Of a DNA stretch of 64,000 bases, positions 63,596 to 64,000 are shown piece by piece. Every line of letters starts with the position of its first letter. Position 1 is the stretch's first letter. The notes beneath the pieces are model-generated. The model saw only the letters and a list, made by a program, of their open reading frames with translations, did not search any database and was not told the DNA's origin. The DNA lies in the NCBI GenBank assembly GCA_014803525.1, contig JAAVBP010000005.1:1-64000 (forward strand), written 5' to 3'. The translations under genes and the position numbers were made by a program. Origin of the DNA: a bacterium (lineage in GTDB: Bacteria; Pseudomonadota; Alphaproteobacteria; Rs-D84).

Positions 63596-63997
63596 TTACA
63601 GTTTTGCGCGGATTTCTTCCACCTCGTAACACTCTACGCGGTCGCCTTCTTTCAGGTCGTTATATTTATCAAACGACATACCGAATTCAACGCCACCGGA
63701 TACTTCTTTGACCTCGTTCTTTTCGCGGCGCAATTCGCCAATCTTGCCATCATAGATAACAACATTGTTGCGCAGCAAACGTACAAACGCGTCTTTCTTT
63801 ACGGTACCTTCGCTCATACGGCAACCGGCAACGCGAATGCCCTTGCCCACGGTAAACAATGCGATAACGTCGGCGTATCCGATAAAGTTTTCGCGGCGTT
63901 CCGGCGCCAATTTACCAGACAGAATTTCTTTGATTTCGTCTGTGATGCGATACACAACACTGTGATAGCGAATATCGACGTTACCCGCGCGTGCCAT
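63596..63997 (-). CDS. infB: translation initiation factor IF-2, C-terminal part (continues past the right edge)
   Basis: 'VDIRYHSVVYRITDEIKEILSGKLAPE...VAGCRMSEGTVKKDAFVRLLRNNVVIYDGKIGELRREKNEVKEV'. Confidence 0.9.
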   Translation of the reverse strand: MARAGNVDIRYHSVVYRITDEIKEILSGKLAPERRENFIGYADVIALFTVGKGIRVAGCRMSEGTVKKDAFVRLLRNNVVIYDGKIGELRREKNEVKEVSGGVEFGMSFDKYNDLKEGDRVECYEVEEIRAKL

Positions 63998-64000
63998 ATC

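Overview
This window looks like a chromosomal segment of an alphaproteobacterium, probably a reduced, host- or gut-associated lineage. That taxon is inferred from gene content only. Core genes present: valS, comF-like, mraY/ftsW/murG, PBP1a, rpmA/rplU, tsaC-like, mpg, an rrn operon (16S-tRNA-Ile-23S-5S, minus strand), ybaB, pnp, sspB, recF, metG, queH, fabD, fabG, mnmG, fabZ, lpxD, tolC/HlyD-type efflux, ileS, nth, ychF, and infB cut off by the right edge. Three further tRNAs and many lineage-specific secreted proteins are interspersed. The strongest novelty candidate is a multi-copy structured RNA with four full or near-full copies (A 47167-47352 +, B 61170-61352 +, C 33743-33934 -, D 21825-21986 -) and one edge-truncated copy (E 1-60 -). 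Copies A, B and C share a sigma70-like promoter with a 17-nt spacer, a 5' hairpin, two outer stems whose sequences differ but remain base-paired, an invariant GAATATATTGAATAA apical loop, and a terminator 17-33 nt before an ORF. In A, B and C the 7-nt loop of the first hairpin (GUGAUGA) is perfectly complementary over 6 nt to the terminator loop (UCAUCA). A GGUUGGAGG/CCUCCAACC alternative pairing also touches the terminator base. Together these suggest an undescribed attenuator or switch. Second candidate: a 630-bp element with GCCACCCCC/GGGGGTGGC terminal inverted repeats, carrying a DUF559 nuclease, sits exactly in frame inside queH, and non-autonomous relatives occur elsewhere. All calls were made by eye from sequence; no homology search or folding was run.
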